Below are positions 1 to 7,582 of a stretch of 46,638 nucleotides of DNA, one piece after another. The notes beneath the pieces are model-generated. The model saw only the letters and a list, made by a program, of their open reading frames with translations, was not told where the DNA came from and did not search any database. A program made the position numbers and the translations under genes. The stretch comes from Chitinophagales bacterium (lineage in GTDB: Bacteria > Bacteroidota > Bacteroidia > Chitinophagales > CAIODY01), in NCBI GenBank assembly GCA_947452995.1, contig CANGEV010000019.1, forward strand, positions 1-46,638, in the 5' to 3' direction. The number at the start of each line of letters is the position of its first letter. The stretch's first letter is position 1.

Positions 1-148
1 TCGCCAAACCCGTTACAGTGATGTTTTCGTAGCTTTTGTATTTGTACTTGATGCTGTTCGCCAAGATAACAGAAGCGATTAAGCCACTGATAGTAACGAA
101 GATGACAACGAAATGCTGTTTCAATAAGGCGATGAACTTTTCTTTCAT
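1..148 (-). CDS. SIMPL-domain (DUF541) protein, N-terminal fragment
   Basis: The gene runs off the left edge of the window, so only about 49 N-terminal residues are visible, starting at the ATG at 148. They show a short basic N-terminus, a membrane segment or signal anchor (about residues 11-30, rich in V, I, L and F) and then the stretch YKYKSYENITVTGLA. That is how SIMPL (DUF541) proteins of Bacteroidota usually enter their domain. Family members are periplasmic or membrane-anchored proteins without a firm biochemical role, sometimes linked to oxidative stress. It is followed 4 bp before the left end of its ATG-side neighbour by a minus-strand lipoprotein gene that lies upstream of it, so the two may be cotranscribed. 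The family call rests on a short stretch only. Confidence 0.6.
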   Translation of the reverse strand, partial: MKEKFIALLKQHFVVIFVTISGLIASVILANSIKYKYKSYENITVTGLA

Positions 149-152
149 GGAA

Positions 153-1004
153 TTATTTTAAACCTATGTACGCCGGATTCATAAAATCTTTCAAGGCTTT
201 GTATGGCACGGTCAACTCGCGAATACCATCCGCATAGGAGCCCATTTCATAAGGGTTGTATAGGAATGTGATACCCTTTTTTTCAAAGGCAAAACAATCG
301 GCTAGTTCAAACTTTTCACTCATTGATTTATAGCTAGTGCCATATTCTTTTTCATAATAGGCCTGCACTGTTTTAGCTACCGCTTCTAAAGTTCCTTCCC
401 GGAAGACATTTTTATAGGTCATCCGTTCACCTGTTTTTAAATCAAAGCTGTTTAATACAGCGCCATAAAAACCATGTGCACCGCCCATATAGCCTCCATC
501 ATTCTGTACAATACTCAAATAGTCATGGGTCCATTCATCGATTGTCATATTGCTTGATTGAGAATAAATGCTGGAAAGAAAGTCGCTATCCTGATACAAT
601 AAAGCTTTTGCTGCAGAAGAATGTCCCATTACCAAATAACGAATAGTATCATTGATTTTTTTCCAAACCGCCTGATTGCTATTCGATTCAAATTGCAAAA
701 ACTGAATCTCAATCTTATTCGGATCTTGAGGTGCGAAACCTGGCCAATCCTCGCGTTCTTGGCCAGTGGCATTTTTAAATTTTACCAAAAAAGTAGAATC
801 AATATGCTCTGCGCTATAGGTCATCACCCGTACGCCGGCAATGGGTGAGACGATGCTATCTACCGGAATAGCGTGAAATAAAGATAGGGACGTATCTTGA
901 ACGCTTTCATTGCTCGAAGCTTTGTTGCCACCCGCTTCTATATTAGTGCAAGAAACGATGCTTAGTAAGGATACGAATGCAAGTACGGGAATATAGTTTT
1001 TCAT
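153..1004 (-). CDS. DUF3298 (RsiV-like) lipoprotein
   Basis: 283 residues. The N-terminus MKNYIPVLAFVSLLSIVSC is a lipoprotein signal peptide with the lipidated Cys at residue 19, so the protein should be exported and lipid-anchored. The C-terminal half has the hallmarks of the DUF3298/RsiV fold: GGAHG at residues 174-178, a following FDLKTGERM segment, and GITFLYNPYEMGSYADG near residues 244-260. In Bacillus RsiV this fold binds lysozyme. A GH25 lysozyme-like gene lies two genes upstream on the same strand, which is suggestive but proves nothing. The order is GH25, small lipoprotein, this gene, SIMPL gene, all on the minus strand with gaps under 10 bp, so one operon is likely. Confidence 0.8.
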   Translation of the reverse strand: MKNYIPVLAFVSLLSIVSCTNIEAGGNKASSNESVQDTSLSLFHAIPVDSIVSPIAGVRVMTYSAEHIDSTFLVKFKNATGQEREDWPGFAPQDPNKIEIQFLQFESNSNQAVWKKINDTIRYLVMGHSSAAKALLYQDSDFLSSIYSQSSNMTIDEWTHDYLSIVQNDGGYMGGAHGFYGAVLNSFDLKTGERMTYKNVFREGTLEAVAKTVQAYYEKEYGTSYKSMSEKFELADCFAFEKKGITFLYNPYEMGSYADGIRELTVPYKALKDFMNPAYIGLK

Positions 1005-1009
1005 ACCAA

Positions 1010-1186
1010 TTACATATTCTTCGTACTCATAAAATTCTTCACCGACTTACGGTGTTTCTTCTTACGGCAGGTAGAGCCTGTTTTATAGACTTTACCATGC
1101 TTGCTGTGCTTGCTAGAACTACACGATTCCATCGCTGGTACGAGCATTAAGAAGGCGAAGACAAAAAGTAAAACTTGGTTTTTCAT
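1010..1186 (-). CDS. Small hypothetical lipoprotein
   Basis: 58 residues from the ATG at 1186. A longer reading with a start at 1225 is possible but would overlap the end of the upstream GH25 gene; the 1186 start leaves a clean 7-bp gap and places a typical signal peptide (MKNQVLLFVFAFLMLVPAMESC) first. The probable lipidated Cys is at residue 22. The mature part is only about 36 residues and strongly basic, with SSSKHSKHGK and CRKKKHRKS. I do not recognise a family. Small basic Ser/His/Lys-rich lipoproteins of this kind are common in Bacteroidota and have no known function. Confidence 0.6.
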   Translation of the reverse strand: MKNQVLLFVFAFLMLVPAMESCSSSKHSKHGKVYKTGSTCRKKKHRKSVKNFMSTKNM

Positions 1187-1193
1187 AGGTTGA

Positions 1194-1943
1194 TTAATTA
1201 AGGTTTGCAAAATTTTGAACGACATTCAAATCCACCTTTCCCTGAACACCCTTTAATCGGGCATCATGCGTATGCTGCCACATCGTCCACTCACGACCGT
1301 CCGGCAAAGAAGGTCGTAAACCACTGATGTCACAGATCCAAATTGGATTATCTTTAAAAAAGCCTGCAATGATCCGCTCATAGCCTTTCTTGTTAGAATA
1401 CAACATCACCTTACGTCCTATACGACTTTCAACAATAGCTATCATCTCTGTTAATACCGCCCGCACTTCTTGCGCTTGCGTCGCATTCACTTCATAATTG
1501 GTATACTCCTCAACATCAATTACCAAAGGCATATCCGTCGTATCCACCAATGCTACCGATAGGAAATTCTGCGCCTGATCACTACCCGACTGGTCGAAGC
1601 GGAAAAAGTGATAAGCCCCAACACGTAAGCCTGCTAACTTTGCCTTTTGGTAATACCTCGTATAATTCGGATCAACGTAAGATGTTCCTTCCGTCGCCTT
1701 CATATAAACAAATCCATAGCCTTGGTCGGCAACCGCCTCCCAATCAACCTTTCCAGCATAACGCGCAATATCTATTCCCTTTGTAGCATAGCGATTCCGT
1801 AACGAAGGATAAGGTCGTTTTAACTGTGGACCAAACTTAAAATAGCCCACCAAAATAATTGCTACTAATAGGAGCCCTGCCAACGTAAACTTTATTAGAA
1901 AAAGAGGAATCGACTCCTCTTTTGTTTTTTTCTTTTTCGCCAT
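1194..1943 (-). CDS. GH25 family lysozyme-like muramidase, membrane-anchored
   Basis: 249 residues. A Lys-rich cytoplasmic tip is followed by one membrane segment (about residues 13-34) and then a GH25 (Chalaropsis-type lysozyme) domain from about residue 55. Family marks are GIDIARYAGKVDW with Asp58, MKATEGTSYVDPNY, VGAYHFFRF, and VIDVEE at residues 141-146 holding the Asp/Glu pair (D143, E145) expected at the active site. The C-terminal MWQHTHDARLKGVQGKVDLNVV matches the usual WQY...G..G.vDlN ending of the family. It would cleave N-acetylmuramic acid to N-acetylglucosamine linkages in peptidoglycan from the periplasmic side of the inner membrane. It heads a run of minus-strand genes encoding exported proteins. 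Confidence 0.9.
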   Translation of the reverse strand: MAKKKKTKEESIPLFLIKFTLAGLLLVAIILVGYFKFGPQLKRPYPSLRNRYATKGIDIARYAGKVDWEAVADQGYGFVYMKATEGTSYVDPNYTRYYQKAKLAGLRVGAYHFFRFDQSGSDQAQNFLSVALVDTTDMPLVIDVEEYTNYEVNATQAQEVRAVLTEMIAIVESRIGRKVMLYSNKKGYERIIAGFFKDNPIWICDISGLRPSLPDGREWTMWQHTHDARLKGVQGKVDLNVVQNFANLN

Positions 1944-1962
1944 TACTTTTCTAAATTACAGC

Positions 1963-2952
1963 TTATACATCATAGTTTTTACGCATTAGTTCAATTTCTT
2001 TTTTATGCTGCTCCCGCACTTCGTCCGGCGACACCACCGTCACCTTCGATCCATAACTCAGAATCAAATTCATCAGCTCAATAGAATGATAGACCCGAAT
2101 CTGCACCAACAAGGATTCACTCGTCTTCGAAATAATCTGCATACTCGGATGTAGTTTGTGCTCCATAATCAAAGGAATAACCTCTTTTGAAAATTGAAGC
2201 TGCACGTCCATCGGCTCTTGATTGTTTTGATGGAACACGCCCAAAGAATACTTAAAATAGTACTCCTGGTTGAAATACTTGTCTTCAAAATAGGGTGCAT
2301 CACAGGACAGAATTTCTTGAATACGATAGAGCTTAAACACCTTCGTCGCGTTCTCAGAATAGGCCACCATATACCAACGGTTTCGAAACTCTTTTAAAAG
2401 GTACGGACTCACAACGCGCTCCTTCAGTTCTTGTCCAAATGGACGATACTTAATGCGAATCGCACGCTTTTCAGATATCGCCGCAAATATTTCCTCTAAC
2501 CACTGCTGCCCCGTGTCTTCTGCCATTTCACCTATCTGTATGCTCTTGGCTAAGTTGGGATGCGATAGCTTACGCAAAACAGAACCCGTCAATAAGCGTG
2601 TCACTACGTCATCAAATTTTTGAAAAAATGCGGTTCCTTTAAAAAGGTTGAAGGTCTGCACCGCCATCTCCAAAGCCGTCCGCTCTTCTCGCGTCAAAGG
2701 TACTCGCTCGATATCGTCCTCCCGAGAGGCATAATGAAAACGACCTTTCTTCCGCTCAACCGTCACAGGATACACCTTTTGAATGTCTTCAATGTCCTTA
2801 TATATCAACCGCTGCGTCACAGGCTCAAAGCCATCCATCATGAGCTGCTCATTGACATGCTCCATGATCTCTTTGGCGGTATAATGACGAGCACTACCTA
2901 ATAATTCGTTGATAATCTTATAACGACGGAAAGAATTCTTATTAATTGGCAT
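1963..2952 (-). CDS. WYL-domain transcriptional regulator
   Basis: 329 residues from the ATG at 2952. An upstream ATG at 2991 is in frame, but MPINKNSFRRYKIINELL is the typical beginning of these Bacteroidota proteins, and the upstream extension would run into the putative operator. The N-terminal third is a winged helix (RYKIINELL, YTAKEIMEHVNEQL, QRLIYKDIEDIQ). The middle holds the WYL domain, with IRIKYRPFGQELKERVVSPYLLKEFRNRWYMVAYSE around residues 165-210. The C-terminal WCX-like part ends the protein. WYL regulators sense ligands, often nucleic acids or nucleotides, and many control defence or DNA-damage genes. The gene diverges from the AAA+ ATPase gene at 3081 across a 128-bp gap with inverted repeats, so it probably controls both itself and that gene. 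Confidence 0.9.
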   Translation of the reverse strand: MPINKNSFRRYKIINELLGSARHYTAKEIMEHVNEQLMMDGFEPVTQRLIYKDIEDIQKVYPVTVERKKGRFHYASREDDIERVPLTREERTALEMAVQTFNLFKGTAFFQKFDDVVTRLLTGSVLRKLSHPNLAKSIQIGEMAEDTGQQWLEEIFAAISEKRAIRIKYRPFGQELKERVVSPYLLKEFRNRWYMVAYSENATKVFKLYRIQEILSCDAPYFEDKYFNQEYYFKYSLGVFHQNNQEPMDVQLQFSKEVIPLIMEHKLHPSMQIISKTSESLLVQIRVYHSIELMNLILSYGSKVTVVSPDEVREQHKKEIELMRKNYDV

Positions 2953-2975
2953 GACGCAAATTTTTGAGTCTTTTG

Positions 2976-3042
2976 TGAAATTTTGTTTCAAATATGTAAA
3001 AATATTTTCAAAAACACTTTCATTTTGAAATAAAATTTCAAA
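2976..3042. promoter_or_regulatory. Candidate WYL operator: cluster of TGAAA/TTTCA inverted repeats
   Basis: The WYL/AAA+ intergenic region carries a cluster of related inverted repeats. 2976-2990 is TGAAA-5 nt-TTTCA. 3008-3030 contains TTTCAAAA and TTTTGAAA arms with 9 nt between. 3024-3042 is TTTGAAAT-AAA-ATTTCAAA, a perfect 8-bp inverted repeat with a 3-bp spacer, whose outer flanks CACTTT (3015) and AAAGTG also pair. Such symmetric sites between a regulator and its divergent target are what an operator for the WYL protein would look like. The stretch is very AT-rich, so chance contributes. Confidence 0.5.
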
Positions 3043-3080
3043 GTGTGCGTAAATCTTTGTATCCTAATTAACCCGCAACG

Positions 3081-4763
3081 ATGATTATGAAAGACAAAGA
3101 AATCGCTAAACTCCTCCTCCGAGCTGTTCAATGGACTACCCGCGAAACGAAAAATAAAGACCTCAACGACGAATACTTAGCCACCATCGATACGCCACTA
3201 AGTCCTATCACCTGCTTCTTCGCCATCAGTAATATGGAAGCAGTAGTTCTCTCCCTTTACCTACATGCGCAATATCGTAACGTCAGCCTCGAAGCCGATA
3301 GCCTTGTACAACACTTTGGCGAAAATATCGTCGCACTTGCCGACATCCAAGATGCAATCGACGCACTAGTAGAAAAGAAATTCCTCTTCGGTAGCAATAC
3401 CAATAAGAAAGATAAACTCAACGGCGAACAACCCAGCTATCGCGTCAACTATAAAATCATGGAGGCAGTCATCAACGGCGACCTTTCCTTTCTAGATGCT
3501 AAACCAATCCTCACTTTCCTAGAATGGATGGAAGAATTCAACGAACTCCTTCCTATGCGTAAAACAGGCTATATGAATAGCCAACGCTTTATTGATGAAG
3601 TAAACACCTTGCTCACACAACATCCTAACATCGACGAAATTCGCTGGATTGAAAACCTTGGACTAAACGCGAATGAGAAAGTGCTCTTTATCGCGCTCGT
3701 CGCAGAACACCTCTATGAAAGCGAACAAGTAGATATGGATGATCTTTGTCGCGACCTTTTCGATTCACCCATTCAGCGCGCTAGTCTAAAAAAAGGACTC
3801 CGTGACGGCTCTCACCCTTTCCTACAAAAAAACTTAATCCAATACCATAGCGAAGATTTTATCATGGGCAACTATGTAAAACTCAGCGATGAAGTACTTT
3901 CCAATTTGATTGGAGAAGAAGTAAAAATCGAACAACGCCTGTTCAAACCACGCATGGGCACTTTAATCGCACCTGCCACTATCACAAATGAAACACTCTT
4001 CTATAATGAAAAAGAAGAGAAACAAATAGAATTGCTTGCCAAAACATTAGATGAAAATCGACTCCACATTGTATTTAATAATCTTAAACAGGCAAGCATG
4101 AAACCGGGACTCAACATCCTTCTGATGGGCGGTCCCGGTACTGGGAAAACAGCAACCGTGAAGAACCTAGCGCAGCAAACACAGCGCTCCATCTTGATGG
4201 TTTCCATTGATAAAATTCAATCTAAATGGGTCGGCGATTCGGAAAAGAATTTAAAACGTGTTTTTGATGAGTATCGCCAACTCTGTAAATCCTGCGAACA
4301 AACACCCATTCTACTTTTTAACGAAGCGGATGCAATCCTCGGTAAACGTATCGAAGTAACACGAAGCGTCGACCAAATGAACAACGCCTTGCAAAATATT
4401 TTATTGCAAGAGCTCGAAGATTTCGAAGGCATATTCATGGCTACTACCAACCTCGCCACACATCTCGACAGCGCCTTCGACAGACGATTCCTCTTCAAAA
4501 TTGAAATGGAAATGCCTACAAAGGAGGTACGTTTGAAAATTCTAGAAAACAATTTTCCAAGCTATGATGATGTAACCTTACGCGAGATAAATTCGTTATA
4601 CAAGCTAAGCGGCGCACAAATCAATAATATCAAAAAGAAATTATTGATTCGTTCTGCCATCGAATTCGAAGCAAACGCCAATGAAATACTACTAGGCCTT
4701 TGCGAAGAAGAATTCGTCATCAGACGCAATACCCACAAAAAAGCAATTGGTTTCACTAACTAA
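3081..4763 (+). CDS. AAA+ ATPase of unknown role
   Basis: 560 residues. The first 340 or so match no domain I recognise and look mostly alpha-helical. A C-terminal AAA+ module follows: Walker A MGGPGTGKT at about residue 348, Walker B ILLFNEAD at about 410, sensor 1 ATTN at about 453 and an arginine-finger region DSAFDRRF at about 465, then a helical lid. Walker B reads Asn-Glu instead of Asp-Glu. The second ATG, six bases in (3087), is an equally good start. The gene diverges from a WYL regulator and is followed after 11 bp by rmuC. The likely role is remodelling of a protein or nucleoprotein complex, but the substrate cannot be read from sequence. Confidence 0.85.
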   Translation: MIMKDKEIAKLLLRAVQWTTRETKNKDLNDEYLATIDTPLSPITCFFAISNMEAVVLSLYLHAQYRNVSLEADSLVQHFGENIVALADIQDAIDALVEKKFLFGSNTNKKDKLNGEQPSYRVNYKIMEAVINGDLSFLDAKPILTFLEWMEEFNELLPMRKTGYMNSQRFIDEVNTLLTQHPNIDEIRWIENLGLNANEKVLFIALVAEHLYESEQVDMDDLCRDLFDSPIQRASLKKGLRDGSHPFLQKNLIQYHSEDFIMGNYVKLSDEVLSNLIGEEVKIEQRLFKPRMGTLIAPATITNETLFYNEKEEKQIELLAKTLDENRLHIVFNNLKQASMKPGLNILLMGGPGTGKTATVKNLAQQTQRSILMVSIDKIQSKWVGDSEKNLKRVFDEYRQLCKSCEQTPILLFNEADAILGKRIEVTRSVDQMNNALQNILLQELEDFEGIFMATTNLATHLDSAFDRRFLFKIEMEMPTKEVRLKILENNFPSYDDVTLREINSLYKLSGAQINNIKKKLLIRSAIEFEANANEILLGLCEEEFVIRRNTHKKAIGFTN

Positions 4764-4774
4764 AACTAAATACT

Positions 4775-6094
4775 ATGTTGTACTATATCCTCTTAGCAGC
4801 TAGCGCCTTTTTAATTGGACTTTTAATCAGTCGACTCCTCGGCTCTTCTCGCCTCGCCGCAGCTGAAGCGAGAGCCATGAACGCGGAAAATAACCTCGCA
4901 ACAATGTCTGAAGAACTAAAAACCTTACGCATGAAAACAGAATCAATGCTACAAGAAAAAAGTAAAGCAGAACAAGAAGTGTATTTTTTAAATCAACAGC
5001 TTAAGGCTAAAGAGACAGAACAAGCACAACTCATAACAACCTTGAAATCACAGTTTCAAGTGATAGCGCAAGAGATTTTAGAAACGAAGAGTAAAAACTT
5101 TTCCGAACAAAGCGAGAAGCAATTACAAGAATTGCTAAATCCATTAAAAAAGGAAATCACTGATTTTAAAACTAAAGTAGAATCAACTTACGAAAACGAA
5201 GCGCGTGAACGTCATTCCTTAGAAGGACGTATCAAAGAACTAGTAGCAACGAGCGACAAAGTAGGAAACCAAGCAGATGCCTTAGTGAACGCACTTCGGA
5301 ACAATACCAAACAACAAGGTGACTGGGGGGAAGTAATTCTCGCCTCTATCCTGGCAAATAGCGGCTTACAAGCGGGCCGCGACTTCGAAGAACAAGCCTT
5401 CATCAAAACAACGGACGGTAAAGTTATCAAAGATAAAGACGGCAATACGATGCGCCCGGATGTCACTATCTACTTTCCAGACAAAAGAAATGTAATTGTA
5501 GATTCAAAAGTATCACTCACAGATTGGGTACGTTACTGCGAGACAACGGATAATGCACAACGAAACGAGGCTATGAAAGGACATATACGTTCCATCAAAA
5601 AACATATTGATGAACTGAGTGCGAAAGATTACCCCCGTTATGCAAATGCATTCGGACAAGTATTGATGTTTATTCCTATCGAACCTGCTTTCTTGGAGGC
5701 CTTAAAATTCGATACCAATCTATGGAAATACGCCTACGATAAAAAGGTGTTGATGGTGGGTCCGACTAACCTTATGGCGGTTCTTAAAATTGTACTCGAG
5801 ATGTGGAAAGCGGATGCGCAAAATAAAAACGCGATTCAAATTGCAGATCGCGCTGGTGAACTCTATGATAAAATTGTAAACTTCCTAGATAGCTTAAATG
5901 AAGTAGGCGAATATCTTAAGAAGGCGCAGGAGTCGCATGCTACAGCTGTGAAACAACTATCGACAGGTAAGGGGAATGCGTTAAAAAAAGCGCAAGATCT
6001 CAAAGAGATGGGGGCTAATACGGTTAAAAGTATTCCCACAAAGTATCTCAGCGACGATGAAAATAACACACTAACAAATTCAGAAAATCAATAA
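4775..6094 (+). CDS. rmuC: DNA recombination protein RmuC
   Basis: 439 residues. An N-terminal membrane segment (about 2-22) is followed by a long coiled coil (about 25-170, rich in E, K, Q and A heptads) and then the RmuC domain from about residue 180. The domain contains GDWGEVILASIL, GRDFEEQAF, RPDVTIYFPDKRNVIVDSKVSL and YDKKVLMVGPTNLMAVL, all close to the family pattern. RmuC has a PD-(D/E)XK-like nuclease core and limits DNA inversions or rearrangements at short inverted repeats in E. coli. It begins 11 bp after the AAA+ gene and is followed 11 bp later by a small gene, so the three are probably one operon. That links the WYL/AAA+ pair with DNA metabolism. Confidence 0.93.
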   Translation: MLYYILLAASAFLIGLLISRLLGSSRLAAAEARAMNAENNLATMSEELKTLRMKTESMLQEKSKAEQEVYFLNQQLKAKETEQAQLITTLKSQFQVIAQEILETKSKNFSEQSEKQLQELLNPLKKEITDFKTKVESTYENEARERHSLEGRIKELVATSDKVGNQADALVNALRNNTKQQGDWGEVILASILANSGLQAGRDFEEQAFIKTTDGKVIKDKDGNTMRPDVTIYFPDKRNVIVDSKVSLTDWVRYCETTDNAQRNEAMKGHIRSIKKHIDELSAKDYPRYANAFGQVLMFIPIEPAFLEALKFDTNLWKYAYDKKVLMVGPTNLMAVLKIVLEMWKADAQNKNAIQIADRAGELYDKIVNFLDSLNEVGEYLKKAQESHATAVKQLSTGKGNALKKAQDLKEMGANTVKSIPTKYLSDDENNTLTNSENQ

Positions 6095-6105
6095 AAACTA
6101 AAATT

Positions 6106-6309
6106 ATGTTTGGAATCGAAATTAAACCTAACTCGTATGTAACTGTTCGTTTGAATGGCGGAGACAGCAATATCAATTTTACTTGCGTCAATGATATGCG
6201 CGAATTAATTCAACAACTAAAATGCCTTTTCAGAGGTCGTCTGATTGATGTACTCATTATGCAAGAAGGTAGAACACTCGGACAATTAATGATTGACTGT
6301 TCGGCATAA
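6106..6309 (+). CDS. Small hypothetical protein downstream of rmuC
   Basis: 67 residues, starting 11 bp after rmuC. The sequence is evenly composed and soluble-looking (MFGIEIKPNSYVTVRLNGG...), with predicted beta strands first and an amphipathic helix around RELIQQLKCLF. I recognise no family. Spacing and codon usage like that of rmuC argue that it is real and translated with rmuC. Confidence 0.6.
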   Translation: MFGIEIKPNSYVTVRLNGGDSNINFTCVNDMRELIQQLKCLFRGRLIDVLIMQEGRTLGQLMIDCSA

Positions 6310-6337
6310 AAAAGCCTATTCAAATAAAACGATTTAA

Positions 6338-6372
6338 TTTGTACGTACTAAATAATTATATTTGTACGTACA
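6338..6372. promoter_or_regulatory. Promoter and operator of the DUF6364/PIN toxin-antitoxin operon
   Basis: TTTGTACGTAC occurs twice as a direct repeat, at 6338-6348 and 6361-6371, 23 bp apart, so about two helical turns. The second copy is centred on the perfect 12-bp palindrome TTGTACGTACAA. A Bacteroidota -7 box fitting TAnnTTTG (TATATTTG, 6357-6364) overlaps the second copy. A start of transcription near 6371 would leave a leader of about 12 nt before the ATG at 6384. This is the expected arrangement for autorepression by a ribbon-helix-helix antitoxin. Confidence 0.6.
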
Positions 6373-6383
6373 ACTAATTTATC

Positions 6384-6626
6384 ATGAATACCAAACTCAC
6401 AATTAAACTGGATAAAGAGGTGATTGAACAGGCGAAAATTTATGCAAAAAAGCAGAATACCAGTTTATCAAAACTGATTGAATACTATCTTTCTCAAATA
6501 ACATCAAAGCAAAAGAAAGAAACAATTAATCCTATTGTTAAGGAACTTTCAGGTATCATTAAACTACCAAAGAATTTAGACGCTAAAAAAGCCTACCGTC
6601 AACATATTTTAAACAAATACAAATAA
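6384..6626 (+). CDS. DUF6364 ribbon-helix-helix antitoxin
   Basis: 80 residues. MNTKLTIKLDKEVIEQAKIYAKKQNTSLSKLIEYYLSQI is a ribbon-helix-helix N-terminus (beta strand, then two helices) of the DUF6364 type. The C-terminal 40 residues, ending in LDAKKAYRQHILNKYK, would be the toxin-binding tail. It precedes the PIN-domain gene with a single base between the stop and the next ATG, so the two are translationally coupled. The expected role is to neutralise the PIN ribonuclease and repress the operon through the GTACGTAC repeats just upstream. Confidence 0.85.
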   Translation: MNTKLTIKLDKEVIEQAKIYAKKQNTSLSKLIEYYLSQITSKQKKETINPIVKELSGIIKLPKNLDAKKAYRQHILNKYK

Positions 6627-6627
6627 T

Positions 6628-7044
6628 ATGACAAAGGTTTTTGTTGATACCGATGTTTGCATTGATTTGCTTTCAGAAAGAACGCCGTTCAATTCTACGG
6701 CCGAGATTCTATTTACACTTGCTGCAGATTCAAAAATAAAAATATTTGTATCCGCAATTACCTTTGCAAACATCGACTATATTCTCCGTTCACAATACTC
6801 CGCTAAACATTCACGTCAAATTCTTTCCAAATTTAAATCTATCGTGCATGTCTTAGCAGTTCAAAGTTCAACTATCGACTTAGCAATTAACTCTGAATTC
6901 ACAGATTTTGAAGACGCAATTCAACATTATTGTGCAATTGAATCAGGTATTCCTTTGTTAATCACACGAAATCTTAAAGACTATAAAAAAGCTTCTATAA
7001 AAATCTTAAATCCTGAAACTTACTTAACTTCCGTAAAATTTTAG
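6628..7044 (+). CDS. PIN-domain toxin (VapC-like ribonuclease)
   Basis: 138 residues, one PIN domain. Acidic residues expected at the metal site are visible: Asp7 in VFVDTDV, Asp96 in FTDFEDAIQ, and Asp118 in LITRNLKDY, with the TRNxKDY ending typical of the group. PIN toxins are magnesium-dependent endoribonucleases that cut tRNA or rRNA and arrest growth when the antitoxin is lost. Together with the DUF6364 gene before it, this makes a complete type II module, with no sign of truncation. The DUF1801 gene begins 5 bp later and may share the transcript. Confidence 0.88.
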   Translation: MTKVFVDTDVCIDLLSERTPFNSTAEILFTLAADSKIKIFVSAITFANIDYILRSQYSAKHSRQILSKFKSIVHVLAVQSSTIDLAINSEFTDFEDAIQHYCAIESGIPLLITRNLKDYKKASIKILNPETYLTSVKF

Positions 7045-7049
7045 GATCC

Positions 7050-7523
7050 ATGAAAATGAAAGCTGCCACTGTTCTGGACATTTTAGCTAATATCCCAGAA
7101 GAGAGAAAAGAGGCGTTCAATAAACTACATAATACCATTCTGAAAAATTTACCGAAAGGCTTCGAAGCAGCCATAAGTTACGGAGGATTAGGCTATGTAG
7201 TCCCTCATAGTATCTATCCGGCCGGCTACCACTGCAAGCCCGAAGAAGCACTCCCATTCGCAGGTATAGCCTCACAAAAAGCCTCTATCAACTTCTATCA
7301 TATGGGCATCTATGCAAATCCAGATTTGCTCAATTGGTTTGTTACAGAATATCCCAAACACTGCTCCGCTAAACTCGATATGGGCAAAAGTTGTATCCGC
7401 TTTAAAAAGATGGATCAAATTCCTTTTGCTTTAATAGCCGAACTTATAAATAAAATAAGCGTACAAGAATGGATAGCTACCTACGAACGTTTGTATGTAA
7501 AAACGAAGAAAACTAAATCTTAA
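7050..7523 (+). CDS. DUF1801 (YdhG-like) protein
   Basis: 157 residues. The sequence shows the DUF1801 pattern: an N-terminal helix pair (ATVLDILANIPEERKEAFNKLHNTIL), then PKGFEAAISYGGLGYVVPHSIYP, LPFAGIASQKASINFYHMG, and a late MGKSCIRFKKMDQIPFALIAELI. Proteins of this small alpha/beta fold are common in Bacteroidota and Firmicutes, and their function is not known. The 5-bp gap to the PIN gene suggests cotranscription, but nothing in the sequence ties it to toxin function. Confidence 0.85.
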   Translation: MKMKAATVLDILANIPEERKEAFNKLHNTILKNLPKGFEAAISYGGLGYVVPHSIYPAGYHCKPEEALPFAGIASQKASINFYHMGIYANPDLLNWFVTEYPKHCSAKLDMGKSCIRFKKMDQIPFALIAELINKISVQEWIATYERLYVKTKKTKS

Positions 7524-7552
7524 GCAAACAAACATGATCTCTAATTGTTATT

Positions 7553-7564
7553 CTCACTAGTGAG
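7553..7564. repeat. 12-bp palindrome upstream of a T9SS gene
   Basis: CTCACTAGTGAG is a perfect palindrome 19 bp before the ATG at 7583 and 30 bp after the DUF1801 stop. No T-run follows, so it is not an intrinsic terminator. It could be a regulator site or chance. Confidence 0.3.
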
Positions 7565-7582
7565 TTCAAGAAACTATAAACT

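Noticed and set aside
2953-2991. Upstream in-frame ATG for the WYL regulator
   Set aside because: The extra residues are unlike the family start and would cover part of the inverted-repeat cluster.
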